The notes below the pieces were generated by a model that was not told where the DNA came from, made no database searches, and saw nothing but the letters and a program-made list of their open reading frames with translations. A DNA stretch of 64,000 nucleotides from Rhodobacteraceae bacterium D3-12 (GTDB lineage: Bacteria > Pseudomonadota > Alphaproteobacteria > Rhodobacterales > Rhodobacteraceae), in contig CP104793.1 in NCBI GenBank assembly GCA_025916135.1, positions 2,046,001 through 2,110,000 of the forward strand, read 5' to 3'. This document shows positions 1-8,264 of this stretch, in pieces. The translations under genes and the position numbers were made by a program. How positions within the stretch are numbered: the stretch's first letter is position 1; every line of letters begins with the position of its first letter.

Positions 1-407
1 CAGCCCGCCTCCCGCTCACCGGCCTCCAAGGCACGCGCATGGGTGTGCAAGCCGCGATACTTCGGCAAAAGCGACGGGTGAATATTCAACATCCGCCCGG
101 TGTAGTGGTCAATGAAAAGCGGCGTCAAAATCCGCATGAACCCGGCCAGACAAACAATGTCCGCACCCCGCGCATCAATCCGCGAAATCAGTTCTGTTTC
201 AAATGCTTCCCTGTCGCCCTTAAAGTCCCTGTGATCGACAAAACCGGTCGCCACCCCAAGCCCGCGCGCCCGCGCCAACCCGCCCGCATCGGCGCTGTTG
301 GCCATCACAAGACAGGGCCGCGCCGGATGATCCCCGACCATGCTCTCCACCAGCGACACCATGTTCGAGCCGCCCCCGGAAATCAGGATCGCAACCCGTT
401 TGGTCAC
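1..407 (-). CDS. purN: Phosphoribosylglycinamide formyltransferase PurN, C-terminus off the left edge
   Basis: PurN transfers a formyl group from 10-formyl-tetrahydrofolate to GAR in the third step of purine synthesis in the cytoplasm. The visible N-terminal 135 or so residues open with [16 protein letters not shown], the phosphate-binding start of the family. They also contain GFMRILTP and the [16 protein letters not shown] stretch, which holds the catalytic Asn-His pair. The start is a GTG at 405-407 that overlaps the purM stop codon (404-406), so the two genes are translationally coupled in a purM-purN operon. An ATG two bases upstream is in the purM frame and is followed at once by a stop, so it cannot serve. 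The C-terminus lies beyond base 1. Confidence 0.93.
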   Translation of the reverse strand, partial: MTKRVAILISGGGSNMVSLVESMVGDHPARPCLVMANSADAGGLARARGLGVATGFVDHRDFKGDREAFETELISRIDARGADIVCLAGFMRILTPLFIDHYTGRMLNIHPSLLPKYRGLHTHARALEAGEREAG

Positions 408-1450
408 ATCAACGCCCCGGAATACCGCACGCCCTCACCGGCCACGACCCGGCCCAGATCATAGACCGCCTCGCCCTCACCCGTCAGCAACGCCTTAACG
501 GCCTCCGCCTCAGCAGGATCAACCACCAACACCATGCCAACGCCACAGTTGAACGTCTTGAGCATTTCGGATTCGGCCATCCCCCCGGTTTCGGCCAACC
601 AGCCAAACACCGGCGGCAAGGCCCATGCATTCAGATCAACCTCACAGCCCAATCCCTCGGGCAACACCCGTGGCAGGTTCTCACTCAGCCCGCCGCCGGT
701 GATATGCGCAAGGCCATGAACGCCGCCCGCGCGCACCGCCTTCAAGGCCTGCTTCACATAAAGCCGCGTCGGCGCCAGCAATGCAGCGCCCAACGTGCCC
801 TCTCCCCAAGGGCAAGCCGCGTCCCAGCCCAAACCGCTCACCTCAACCAGCTTGCGCACCAGCGAATAACCGTTCGAATGCACCCCATTGCTGCCGAGAC
901 CGATCAAAACATCGCCCTCCGCCACACCGCTGGGCAGATCCGCACCGCGCTCCATCGCGCCCACGGCAAAGCCCGCCAGATCAAAATCTCCGTCCGGGTA
1001 CATCCCCGGCATCTCGGCGGTCTCGCCCCCGATCAACGCACAACCCGACAGGGCACAGCCCTCGGCAATGCCTTCGACAATCACCGCCGCCACATCCAGC
1101 TCCAAACGCCCGGTGGCGAAATAATCCAGAAAAAACAACGGCTCAGCGCCCTGACAAACAAGGTCGTTCACGCACATCGCCACAAGGTCAATGCCCACGC
1201 CGCCAACTTCGCCGGTATCAATCGCAATCCGCAACTTGGTGCCAACTCCATCGGTCGCGCCAACAAGGATCGGATCCTCATAGCCCGCCGCCTTGAGATC
1301 AAACAAAGCGCCAAACCCGCCCAGCCCGCTCATCACCCCGGGCCGCGCCGTGCGCTTGGCCGCCGGCTTGATCCGCTCAACCAGCGCATTGCCCGCATCA
1401 ATATCCACCCCCGCCTCGGCATAGGTGATCCCGTTCTTCTTGTCGCTCAT
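404..1450 (-). CDS. purM: Phosphoribosylformylglycinamidine cyclo-ligase PurM (AIR synthetase)
   Basis: PurM closes the imidazole ring of FGAM, using ATP, to make AIR in step five of purine synthesis. The 348-residue product has normal length. Family signatures include [22 protein letters not shown] near the N-terminus, [35 protein letters not shown], the [14 protein letters not shown] loop and the glycine-rich [15 protein letters not shown]. The ATG at 1448-1450 is followed by [14 protein letters not shown], the usual N-terminus in Rhodobacteraceae. It overlaps the end of a 24-codon upstream reading frame by ATGA. The downstream end overlaps purN. Confidence 0.96.
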   Translation of the reverse strand: MSDKKNGITYAEAGVDIDAGNALVERIKPAAKRTARPGVMSGLGGFGALFDLKAAGYEDPILVGATDGVGTKLRIAIDTGEVGGVGIDLVAMCVNDLVCQGAEPLFFLDYFATGRLELDVAAVIVEGIAEGCALSGCALIGGETAEMPGMYPDGDFDLAGFAVGAMERGADLPSGVAEGDVLIGLGSNGVHSNGYSLVRKLVEVSGLGWDAACPWGEGTLGAALLAPTRLYVKQALKAVRAGGVHGLAHITGGGLSENLPRVLPEGLGCEVDLNAWALPPVFGWLAETGGMAESEMLKTFNCGVGMVLVVDPAEAEAVKALLTGEGEAVYDLGRVVAGEGVRYSGALM

Positions 1451-1521
1451 GGCAGCCCCCGAAACTTGCTGCGGTTGCGATAGACCAACCCCACCACAAA
1501 GTCCACGCCCCAGCCCTTCAT
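1447..1521 (-). CDS. Possible 24-residue leader peptide overlapping the purM start
   Basis: A short open frame (ATG at 1519-1521, product [20 protein letters not shown] followed by RGLP) ends in a TGA that shares bases with the purM ATG (ATGA). Such an arrangement permits translational coupling, and the frame sits between the repeat cluster and purM. It may be a leader peptide or a chance frame. I see no recognised family and only weak evidence that it is translated. Confidence 0.22.
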   Translation of the reverse strand: MKGWGVDFVVGLVYRNRSKFRGLP

Positions 1522-1542
1522 CTGACTGGAAATATCCCGGGG

Positions 1543-1687
1543 GTGTGGGGGCTGGCCCCCAATCTAACCTGTGTGTGGGGGCCAGCCCCCAATTCTACCT
1601 GCGCTTGGGCGCGGCCCCCACTCCAACCTGTGCTTGGGGGCTGGCCCCCAACTTAACCTGCGCTTCACGCCCCCCCCAATCCAACCC
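1543..1687. repeat. Tandem 28-30 bp repeats with a GGGGGCTGGCCCCC palindromic core
   Basis: About five head-to-tail units begin at 1543, 1571, 1601, 1630 and 1660. Each combines a short G-run/C-run palindrome (GGGGGCTGGCCCCC or the GGGGGCCAGCCCCC version) with an A/T-containing linker ending in AACCT or TACCT. The third unit has a degenerate core and the fifth has lost the G half. A further half-unit, AGCCCCCAAAC, lies near 1700. The array occupies the 5' region of purM, on the opposite strand from the downstream tRNA, and every unit could form a small hairpin in RNA. It has no protein spacers and is not a CRISPR array. Confidence 0.85.
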
Positions 1688-1777
1688 ACATCAGAAGACC
1701 AGCCCCCAAACAATCAAAAGCAACACGCACACCCCCGCTTGACGCCACGCCCTCACCTGCTAACAAAAGCGCCGGAG

Positions 1778-1854
1778 GGGCCTGTAGCTCAATTGGTTAG
1801 AGCAGAGCGCTCATAACGCTTTGGTTGCGGGTTCAAGTCCTGCCGGGCCTACCA
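1778..1854 (+). tRNA. tRNA with CAU anticodon, probably tRNA-Ile2 (lysidine type) rather than elongator Met
   Basis: The 77-nt cloverleaf starts GGGCCTGTAGCTC and ends with an encoded CCA. The anticodon stem GAGCG/CGCTT encloses the loop CTCATAA, giving CAU. The acceptor stem has C4-G69 and C5-G68, which TilS is known to favour in tRNA-Ile2. The TTGGTTGCGGG variable/T-stem region and TTCAAGTCC loop also resemble tRNA-Ile2 more than tRNA-Met. A G1-U72 mismatch closes the acceptor, and the gene lacks initiator-tRNA features. It stands alone between the purM repeats and the AbrB-type gene. Confidence 0.9.
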
Positions 1855-1941
1855 CGCTCCTCCCTCGCCGCGCCCCATGCCCACAGCCTGACGGCCGACA
1901 TAGGCCGGCACACGTAAAGACCGGCACGCGAAGGATCACAC

Positions 1942-3006
1942 ATGCAAATCGCCCGCCTCGTTCTGATCACTCTGGCGCTTTGCCTGTTCGGCGCGGTTGG
2001 CGGCTTCCTCGCATCGCTCACGCCGCTGCCCCTGCCTTGGCTACTGGGAAGCTTGATCTTCTGCGCCGCGCTCTCGATCATCGCACCGCAAAGCGTCCCG
2101 GCGGATTACACCTTCCCGCAACGCTTCCGCGTACTCTTCATTGCGACCATCGGCCTTGTGATCGGCGCTCAGGTCACGCCCGATCTGTTCTCCGAACCCG
2201 CCAGCCTGATCTATTCGATGACGGCTGTGATCGTCTTCGTGCCTCTGGCCTTCGCCGTAAACTACTGGATTTTCAAACGCTTCGGCGGCTTTGACCACGC
2301 CACCGCCTATTACTCCGCCGCGCCCGGCGGGCTGATCGAAAGCATCACCATGGGCGAAGACGCCGGCGCCGATATGCGCCGCCTCGTAACCCAGCAATTC
2401 TTGCAGATCATCGGCGTGATCGGCCTCGTCCCGCTTGGCCTGTCGCTCTACGAAGGCCGCCCCGTCGGCAGCGCCGCAGGCATGGGCGCCGCCGCCGCGG
2501 GCGATCCCACCAACTGGGCGCTCGCCGCCTGTGCGCTGGCGCTCGGCATCACGCTGGGCAAGCTGCTGCGCCTTCCGGCGTGGCAACTTACCGGCGCGCT
2601 GCTGGTCTCGGCGTTTCTGGCGATCTGGGGGCAACCGCTCTCCATCCCCGGTTGGCTGGTCAGCCTCGCACAGGTGGTTGTCGGCACCTCGCTGGGGATG
2701 CGCTTTGCCGGGCTAAGCCGGGCCATGCTGCTGCGCGGGCTCTGGCTGTCGCTGCTCTCGGTCTCGGCCATGCTGCTGATCGGTGCGGCGCTCTCGCTCA
2801 TCCTGCTGTCGCTCACCGATCAAGGCTTCGAGGTGCTGCTCATCACCTTCGCCCCCGGCGGCGTCAACGAAATGGCGCTTGTGGCGCTCTCGCTCAATGC
2901 CAATCCGGCGTTTGTCACGCTGCACCATATCTTTCGCATCACCGTCACCGTCCTTGCCCTCGGCCTGATGAAACGCTGGCTGCTGCGCGACGAAACGAAG
3001 CTTTGA
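1942..3006 (+). CDS. AbrB-family inner membrane protein (AbrB duplication domains)
   Basis: The 354-residue hydrophobic protein has roughly ten membrane segments in two related halves. Each half has the pattern of the AbrB duplication family, which is often misnamed as ammonia monooxygenase. Signatures are LASLTPLPLPWLLGSL near residue 30, YYSAAPGGLIE near 130, LRLPAWQLTGALLVSAFL near 210 and the second-half APGGVNEMALVALSL near 310. The family's transport substrate is unknown and nothing here indicates one. The ATG follows an AAGGA ribosome site at about 8 bases. It is probably a single-gene unit, as the next gene begins 61 bases later with its own ribosome site. Confidence 0.85.
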   Translation: MQIARLVLITLALCLFGAVGGFLASLTPLPLPWLLGSLIFCAALSIIAPQSVPADYTFPQRFRVLFIATIGLVIGAQVTPDLFSEPASLIYSMTAVIVFVPLAFAVNYWIFKRFGGFDHATAYYSAAPGGLIESITMGEDAGADMRRLVTQQFLQIIGVIGLVPLGLSLYEGRPVGSAAGMGAAAAGDPTNWALAACALALGITLGKLLRLPAWQLTGALLVSAFLAIWGQPLSIPGWLVSLAQVVVGTSLGMRFAGLSRAMLLRGLWLSLLSVSAMLLIGAALSLILLSLTDQGFEVLLITFAPGGVNEMALVALSLNANPAFVTLHHIFRITVTVLALGLMKRWLLRDETKL

Positions 3007-3067
3007 CAAGCCCGACCTGACGGCGCTACTGAACACCTGTTCAATTCAACGCTGGAGGAGCGCCCCA

Positions 3068-3823
3068 ATGAAAATGTCCGATACCGCCGCCGTCATCACC
3101 GGAGGGGCCTCGGGCCTCGGCGAAGCCACCGCCCGTCAATTCATCTCTGCCGGCGCACAGGTCACCCTGCTCGACCGCGACGCCGAGCGCGGCAAAGCCC
3201 TCGCCGCCGAAATCGGCGCCACCTTCGCCGAAACCGATGTCACGGACGAGGCCAGCGTCGCCGCCGCCATGCAAACCGCGAAATCCGCCATGGGCCGCAT
3301 CACCTGCGCGGTGAACTGCGCCGGGATCGGCACCGCCGAGAAAACCCTGCACAAGGGCGGCGCCCATGCGCTCGACCATTACCAGCGGATCATCAACATC
3401 AATCTGGTCGGAAGCTTCAACGTCGCCCGCCTTGCCGCTGTCGAAATCGCCCAGAACACGCCCGATGATGACGGTTCGCGCGGGGTGATCATCTCCACCG
3501 CGTCGGTCGCCGCTTTTGACGGTCAAAAAGGTCAGGTCGGCTATGCCTCCTCCAAGGGCGGCATCGTTGGCATGACCCTGCCGATGGCGCGCGATCTGGC
3601 GCGTGACGGGATTCGCGTGATGACCATCGCGCCGGGCATCTTTGCCACGCCGATGCTCATGGGCCTGCCGCAAGAGGTTCAGGACAGCCTCGCCGCCGAT
3701 GTCACCTGCCCCCAGCGTTTGGGCGATCCTAATGAATATGGCCGTCTGGCACAGTTCATCGTCGAATGCGGTTATCTCAACGGCTCGGTGATCCGCCTCG
3801 ACGGCGCGTTGCGGATGCAATAA
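3068..3823 (+). CDS. SDR-family dehydrogenase, 3-hydroxyacyl-CoA dehydrogenase type 2-like
   Basis: This 251-residue short-chain dehydrogenase/reductase has the NAD-binding TGGASGLG motif at residues 11-18, AVNCAGIG in place of NNAG, and the active-site YASSK tetrad segment (Tyr and Lys). The overall order, including AAFDGQKGQVGYASSKGGI and PGIFATPMLMGLPQEVQDSL, resembles the 17-beta-HSD10/3-hydroxy-2-methylbutyryl-CoA dehydrogenase group. That group acts in branched-chain and fatty acid oxidation. A strong GGAGG site precedes the ATG at 3068. No beta-oxidation genes are adjacent, so the precise substrate is inferred from the family only. Confidence 0.88.
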   Translation: MKMSDTAAVITGGASGLGEATARQFISAGAQVTLLDRDAERGKALAAEIGATFAETDVTDEASVAAAMQTAKSAMGRITCAVNCAGIGTAEKTLHKGGAHALDHYQRIININLVGSFNVARLAAVEIAQNTPDDDGSRGVIISTASVAAFDGQKGQVGYASSKGGIVGMTLPMARDLARDGIRVMTIAPGIFATPMLMGLPQEVQDSLAADVTCPQRLGDPNEYGRLAQFIVECGYLNGSVIRLDGALRMQ

Positions 3824-3840
3824 ATTTACGCCCTTGGTCA

Positions 3841-3867
3841 GCGTCAGCCCCTCCCATGGGCTGACGT
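3841..3867 (+). terminator. Hairpin downstream of the SDR gene
   Basis: GCGTCAGCCC and GGGCTGACGT form a ten-pair stem (one G-T pair) around a 7-base loop, 17 bases after the SDR stop codon. No T-run follows, so intrinsic termination is uncertain. It may instead protect the mRNA end. Confidence 0.45.
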
Positions 3868-3886
3868 TGGCCCGGCGGCCTGCGGC

Positions 3887-3928
3887 CTTGAGTCTGGGCT
3901 TGAGTCTGGGCTTGGGTCCGGGCTTGAG
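3887..3928. repeat. 12-bp tandem repeat (CTTGAGTCTGGG)
   Basis: Two exact copies of CTTGAGTCTGGG (3887, 3899), one diverged copy CTTGGGTCCGGG (3911) and a partial fourth unit run head to tail. They lie in the gap between the convergent SDR and ABC-F genes. The array is a simple tandem duplication with no visible coding role. Confidence 0.8.
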
Positions 3929-4056
3929 AGTGCCGCCCAAGCGCCCCGCTCCGCCAGCGGTCCAATCCTTAACGCAAATTAACGTTAACACATCCCCCGG
4001 CAGCCGGGAGTCAGCCGAATGTCAGCCGGGAGTCACCCCCCCGTTTTCAGCGGAAA

Positions 4057-5881
4057 TTAACCACTGGCCTCTGCTTTTTCAGCAAGCGTTAACCATTCCT
4101 CTTCGGCCGCCGCGAGCGCCTCTTGCCGCTCGACCAGCGCCTCACTGGCTTTCTTGAACTTCACCGGCTCCTTGGTGAACAGCTCCGGCTGCCCAAGAAA
4201 TTCCTCCAGCTTCGCGATCTCCGCCTCCAGCCGTTCCAACACCCCCGGAAGCTCTTCCAGCCGGTGTTTATCGGTAAAGGACAACCCGGATTTCGCCGCT
4301 GTCTTTGACTTTACTTTTTCCTGAGAAGCGTTTGACTTTGCTTGACTTTCCTCAGATTTCCCAGCATCAGTTTCGGCCCGCTGCGCGCGGTAATCGCTCC
4401 AGCCCCCGGCATAGGTCACGGCCCGCCCATCGCCCTCCATAGCAATGGTGATCGACGCCACACGGTCCAGAAAATCACGGTCGTGGCTGACCAACAAAAC
4501 AGTCCCGTCATAGCCGTCCAGCAACTCTTGCAACAGGTCCAGCGTCTCGACATCAAGGTCATTTGTCGGCTCGTCCAGCACCAGCAAATTGCTCTCACGC
4601 GCCATCAGCCGCGCCAGCAAAAGCCGGGCCTTTTCGCCCCCCGAAAGCGACCGAACAGGCGCCCGTGCCTGCCGCTCGTCAAACAGAAATTCTTTAAGGT
4701 AACCAACAACATGGCGCGGCTCACCGCGCACCATAACCTGATCCGAGCGCCCCGAAACACGCATCCCGACATCCGCCGTCAGACTGTCCCAAAGCGTCGC
4801 ATCCGGGTCCAACTGCGCCCGCGCCTGATCAAAGATCGCAGGCACCAGATTCGTGCCGTGTTTAACGCTGCCCTCATCTGGCGCAGTCTCGCCCATCAAC
4901 AGCTTCAACAGAGTCGTTTTGCCAACCCCGTTCGGCCCGACAAAGGCCACCCGGTCACCCCGCATCACTGTAAGATCGAAATTATCAAGGATAAGCTTAT
5001 CGCCGTAACGCTTTGAAATTCCACGCGCTTCGATGACCTTGCGCCCGGACTTCGGCCCCGCGTCCAGCGCCATGCCGGCTGTGCCCTGTCGCCTGATCTG
5101 GCTGGCCCGGTCCTTGCGCAGGTCATGCAATGCCCGCACCCGCCCCATGTTGCGCTTGCGCCGGGCCGAAATCCCTTCCACGGCCCACCGCGCCTCTTCC
5201 TTGATCTTGCGATCCAGCTTGTGCCGCGCGGTGTCTTCCTCGTCCCAGATCTTGTCGCGCCAGACCTCGAAATCGGCGAGATCCCCTTTCCTGCCGCCTG
5301 ACTTTTCCCCTGTCAATCCAAAGGGTTGCCCGCGTCAGCGCCGTAAGAAACGCACGGTCGTGACTGATCAAAACATAGCCCGCACGCGTCGCTTTAAGCT
5401 CGTCTTCCAGCCATTGAACCGCTTCGATATCCAAGTGGTTGGTCGGCTCGTCAAGCAGCATCAACTCCGGCGCTTCTGCCATCAGTTTGGCCAGCGCCGC
5501 CCGCCGCCGCTCCCCGCCCGAAGCGGTCTCAACCGCGCGGCCCGGATCAAACTTAAGGCCCTCTCCCGCGCGCTCCACCCGGTAAAGCTCCCCCGGCTCA
5601 AGCCCGCTCGCCGCATAGTCTCCCAGCGTCGCAAACCCCTCCATCGTCGGGCCCTGCTCCATATAGCCAACACTCACCCCAGGTCCGGCAACACGTATGC
5701 CTTTATCTGGTTCAACAATGTCGGCCATCACTTTGAGAAGAGTGGATTTTCCTGATCCGTTGCGGCCAACCAAAGCGACCCTGTCGCCGGGTTGAACGAT
5801 CAACGAAAGGTCGTCAAAAACGGGCTCTCCACCAAAGGTGAGAGAAATGCCGGTGAGTTGTAACAAAGGTGTGCGCGCCAT
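4057..5881 (-). pseudogene. ABC-F ATPase (Uup/EttA-like) with an internal one-base frameshift
   Basis: This ABC-F protein has two nucleotide-binding domains and no membrane part, and such proteins act on the ribosome. The N-terminal half (start 5881, MARTPLLQLTGISLTFGGEP) has Walker A GRNGSGKST, signature ASGGERRRAALAKLM and Walker B LMLLDEPTNHLD. The C-terminal half has GPNGVGKTT, SLSGGEKARLLLARLM, LLVLDEPTNDLD and a coiled-coil tail rich in Lys/Glu, as in Uup. The two halves are in different frames. In RNA sense the break is at GAAAGGGGA (plus strand 5281-5290), where one extra A would restore an E-K-G-D-L-A-D-F-E reading. The restored protein would be about 607 residues, the usual length. 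It is either a true pseudogene or a sequencing error; both halves remain well conserved, which favours error. Confidence 0.85.
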
Positions 5882-5913
5882 GGTTTGTCAGCTATCCGCC
5901 GCAGCCCCAAGCG

Positions 5914-6645
5914 TCAAGCCGCCACAGCCCTGAGCAGCCGTTTACGCGCCGGCGGAATCGCCGCGATCTCCAGCCCGGTGAACACATGCAGCGTGCCCAT
6001 CTGCCGGTCGACCACCGCATGGTCACTCACCCAGCCCCCCATCAACAGATAGGTGCGCAACAAAGGCGGCATCCGCAACATCGCCAGCTTCACATCCGGC
6101 TTGCGCCTGAGCCTGTTGGCAAAGCGAAACACCTGCGGCGCCTTGACCCGCGGCAGCCAGCGTTTCGGCGCCAGATGCCGCTCTTTCAGCATGGCAAAGG
6201 CGTCCAGATATTCGCCCTCGTCCGTGCCCGCAAAGGACGAACAGCCAAACATCATTTTGATATTGTTTTCATCGACATAGCGCGTCATTGCGCCCCACGC
6301 CATGCGCAAGATATCGGCGTCATTCAGACCGGGAAGAACGCAAAACCGACCGATTTCCAGCATCGGACCGTCGAAACTCTCAAGGCCCGACAAATCGTAA
6401 TATTGCGCCGAATAGCTTTCGTTGATCTGCCCGGCCTCAAGCGGAAGAACCCGGCAGCAAGCCAGCAACCGCCGCGTCGCCCGCTCTTCGACCAAAAGAT
6501 GCAGACAGGTCGCATCGAACCCATCGTGGTCCTGACCGTCGCGTCCGAAAAATGCCGCGTGCCGCAACGCCTGCGCCGCGGCGACGTCCTCCGCCTCCCG
6601 GCTCAGCCGCGCCACATAGCGCCCTTTTCTCAGACCAAGATCCAT
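5914..6645 (-). CDS. GNAT-fold acyltransferase, OlsB-like (ornithine lipid / hemolysin-like family)
   Basis: The product of about 243 residues resembles OlsB, which transfers a 3-hydroxyacyl chain from acyl carrier protein to ornithine to make lyso-ornithine lipid. Matching segments are RYVARLSREAEDVAAAQALRH at the start, CRVLP and LEIGRFCVLP in the core, and MMFGCSSFAGTD in the second half. The start is set at the ATG 6643-6645 (MDLGLRKGRYVARL) because AAGGGGGG lies 7 bases upstream. A longer ATG start 17 codons earlier has no such site. No olsA neighbour is present, so function is inferred from the family only. Confidence 0.8.
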   Translation of the reverse strand: MDLGLRKGRYVARLSREAEDVAAAQALRHAAFFGRDGQDHDGFDATCLHLLVEERATRRLLACCRVLPLEAGQINESYSAQYYDLSGLESFDGPMLEIGRFCVLPGLNDADILRMAWGAMTRYVDENNIKMMFGCSSFAGTDEGEYLDAFAMLKERHLAPKRWLPRVKAPQVFRFANRLRRKPDVKLAMLRMPPLLRTYLLMGGWVSDHAVVDRQMGTLHVFTGLEIAAIPPARKRLLRAVAA

Positions 6646-6735
6646 CCGGCCCCCCTTGCATATCTCAACGCTAGGCACTCCCGCCATAACACGCAAGTTA
6701 TGACAAAGCGGTTACAGCCAAAGACGGAAAAAGGA

Positions 6736-7206
6736 TCAGTTATTAAGCAAAGCCGCAGGGTTGAAATTTCCAATGTTGCCAAGGAGTTGACGCAAGAACC
6801 CTTTGCCGTCGACGCTCGAGCTGGTCACCCGGCGCGAGATCGGCACCACTTGGCCACGCTCAAGCCCGAACCGCTCGATGTTGCGCACAACGCCACCCTG
6901 ATCAAAGCTGATCGCGACCACTTGGCGCTCAACCACTTCGGGTTTCTTCATGCCCAAGTGCCGCACCCGGCTGCGCACATAGTAATAATCGCCACCTTCA
7001 AGCAATCCACCCGCAGACGGCGCCCCCACCACCTCATCAACTGTCGCACGCGTGTCGACGCCGACGGTGATCTCGGCCAGGTCATCCTCACTTGGAACAT
7101 AGCCGTGATTGCGATAGACCGAAGCACACGCCGCAATCGAAGCCACGGCGAGGATCGCCAATGCAAGCCTAAGCCCGGAAATCTTATCTCCGACAATATT
7201 GCCCAT
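6736..7206 (-). CDS. bamE: Outer membrane assembly lipoprotein BamE (SmpA/OmlA domain)
   Basis: BamE is a small outer-membrane lipoprotein of the BAM beta-barrel insertion machine. The 156-residue product has a hydrophobic signal (LRLALAILAVASIAAC) with lipid-acceptor Cys at about residue 27. After it comes the SmpA/OmlA fold with YRNHGYVPSEDDLAEITVGVDTR and a GAPS turn, then the YYYVRSRVRHLGMKKPEVVERQVVAISFD beta region. It is transcribed divergently from the DUF177-rpmF-plsX cluster, the usual arrangement in Rhodobacteraceae. Confidence 0.88.
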   Translation of the reverse strand: MGNIVGDKISGLRLALAILAVASIAACASVYRNHGYVPSEDDLAEITVGVDTRATVDEVVGAPSAGGLLEGGDYYYVRSRVRHLGMKKPEVVERQVVAISFDQGGVVRNIERFGLERGQVVPISRRVTSSSVDGKGFLRQLLGNIGNFNPAALLNN

Positions 7207-7289
7207 TTTGCTGCCCTCTTGTCATGGCGATTGGCGCCTTTTATCCCGCTTACAACAGCTTCGCCCCCTTCTTCAAGAAATGAAAGCCA

Positions 7290-7832
7290 ATGACTGACCA
7301 ATCCGCATCTCATTGTTTGCGCGTCTCGGCGCTCTCCCAGACCGCGCAGAATCCTTTCGACATCGCGCCAAACGCCGCCCGGCTTGGCGAAATCGCGACG
7401 ACGCTTGACTTGCTCGCGCTGAAAAAAGTCCAGTTTTCCGGCTATATTGAGGCCGACGGTAAACGCGACTGGCGGCTCGAGGCGAAGCTTGGCGCGACCG
7501 TCGTGCAGCCCTGCGTCGTCACACTCGCCCCTGTCACCACTCGGATCGAAACCCCAGTCACACGGCGATTCTTGGCCCGTCTCCCTGAGGAGGACGTCGA
7601 GGATGAAGAGATCGAGATGCCTGATGACGAGTCGATCGAAAAGCTTCAATCCTTCATCGACCTGGAAGCGGTGTTGAGCGAGGCGCTTTCTCTGGCGCTG
7701 CCACTCTATCCGCGTGCGAGTGATGCCGCTCTGGAAACCGACCGCTTTACCGAACCTGGCAAGGCGCCAATGAGCGACGATGACGCGCGCCCCTTTGCCG
7801 GATTGAAAGCTTTGCGCGACAAACTGGAATAA
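7290..7832 (+). CDS. DUF177/YceD-family protein (23S rRNA accumulation protein)
   Basis: The 180-residue protein belongs to the YceD/DUF177 family, which is usually encoded just before rpmF and has been linked in bacteria and plants to 23S rRNA accumulation. The family core is the VQPCVVTLAPVTTRIETPVTRRFLARL stretch around residues 72-98, with the conserved C-V-V-T element. An acidic loop (EEDVEDEEIEMPDDE) and the C-terminal DARPFAGLKALRDKLE follow. It heads the rpmF-plsX-fabH row but is separated from rpmF by 198 bases, which may hold a second promoter. Confidence 0.85.
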   Translation: MTDQSASHCLRVSALSQTAQNPFDIAPNAARLGEIATTLDLLALKKVQFSGYIEADGKRDWRLEAKLGATVVQPCVVTLAPVTTRIETPVTRRFLARLPEEDVEDEEIEMPDDESIEKLQSFIDLEAVLSEALSLALPLYPRASDAALETDRFTEPGKAPMSDDDARPFAGLKALRDKLE

Positions 7833-8030
7833 GATGAGTAAGGTTTTCACCGAAAGCCGCGAAAAACCGCTTGCGTGCCGGACAAATATAGCTATTTTCC
7901 CGGCTTCTTGAGGATTTAGGGTTGAACAGGCGGTCTCATTCCGAATATGAGCCTGCAACACCCATGAACGGGGCGGTCACCGCCTCAGACGAAACAGGGC
8001 ACTGCCCGGAATTTAGATTGAGGTTGTGAC

Positions 8031-8237
8031 ATGGCCGTCCAGCAGAACAAAGTATCGAAATCGCGCCGCAACAACCGCCGTGCACATGACGCGCTGGTTG
8101 CGGCAAACCCGAATGAATGCTCCAACTGCGGCGAACTTCGCCGCCCGCATCACGTCTGCCCTTCCTGTGGCCATTATGACGATCGCGAGATCGTTGCCAT
8201 GGTAGACGAGATCGACCTGGACGAAGACGCGGCTTAA
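8031..8237 (+). CDS. rpmF: 50S ribosomal protein L32
   Basis: This is the 68-residue large-subunit protein L32. The N-terminus [20 protein letters not shown] is diagnostic. Two Cys pairs (CSNC and CPSC) form the zinc ribbon, so this is the zinc-binding form. The acidic tail EIDLDEDAA is common in Rhodobacteraceae. plsX starts 27 bases downstream, giving the classic rpmF-plsX-fabH order that ties ribosome supply to lipid synthesis. Upstream, TTGCGT and TATTTT with 16-base spacing near 7870-7900 could be a promoter, but the match is weak. Confidence 0.97.
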   Translation: MAVQQNKVSKSRRNNRRAHDALVAANPNECSNCGELRRPHHVCPSCGHYDDREIVAMVDEIDLDEDAA

Positions 8238-8264
8238 GTCCGCGCCCTGGGGGCCGCCCGCCGA

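Noticed and set aside
1543-1687. Possible CRISPR array
   Set aside because: Units are contiguous with no unique spacers and no cas genes are near.
5869-7293. 474-codon plus-strand frame opposite the acyltransferase and bamE
   Set aside because: It is the antisense shadow of two real minus-strand genes; its product is rich in Arg, His and Gln and has no motif.
7834-7911. 25-codon frame after the DUF177 gene
   Set aside because: No ribosome site or conserved feature beyond chance.
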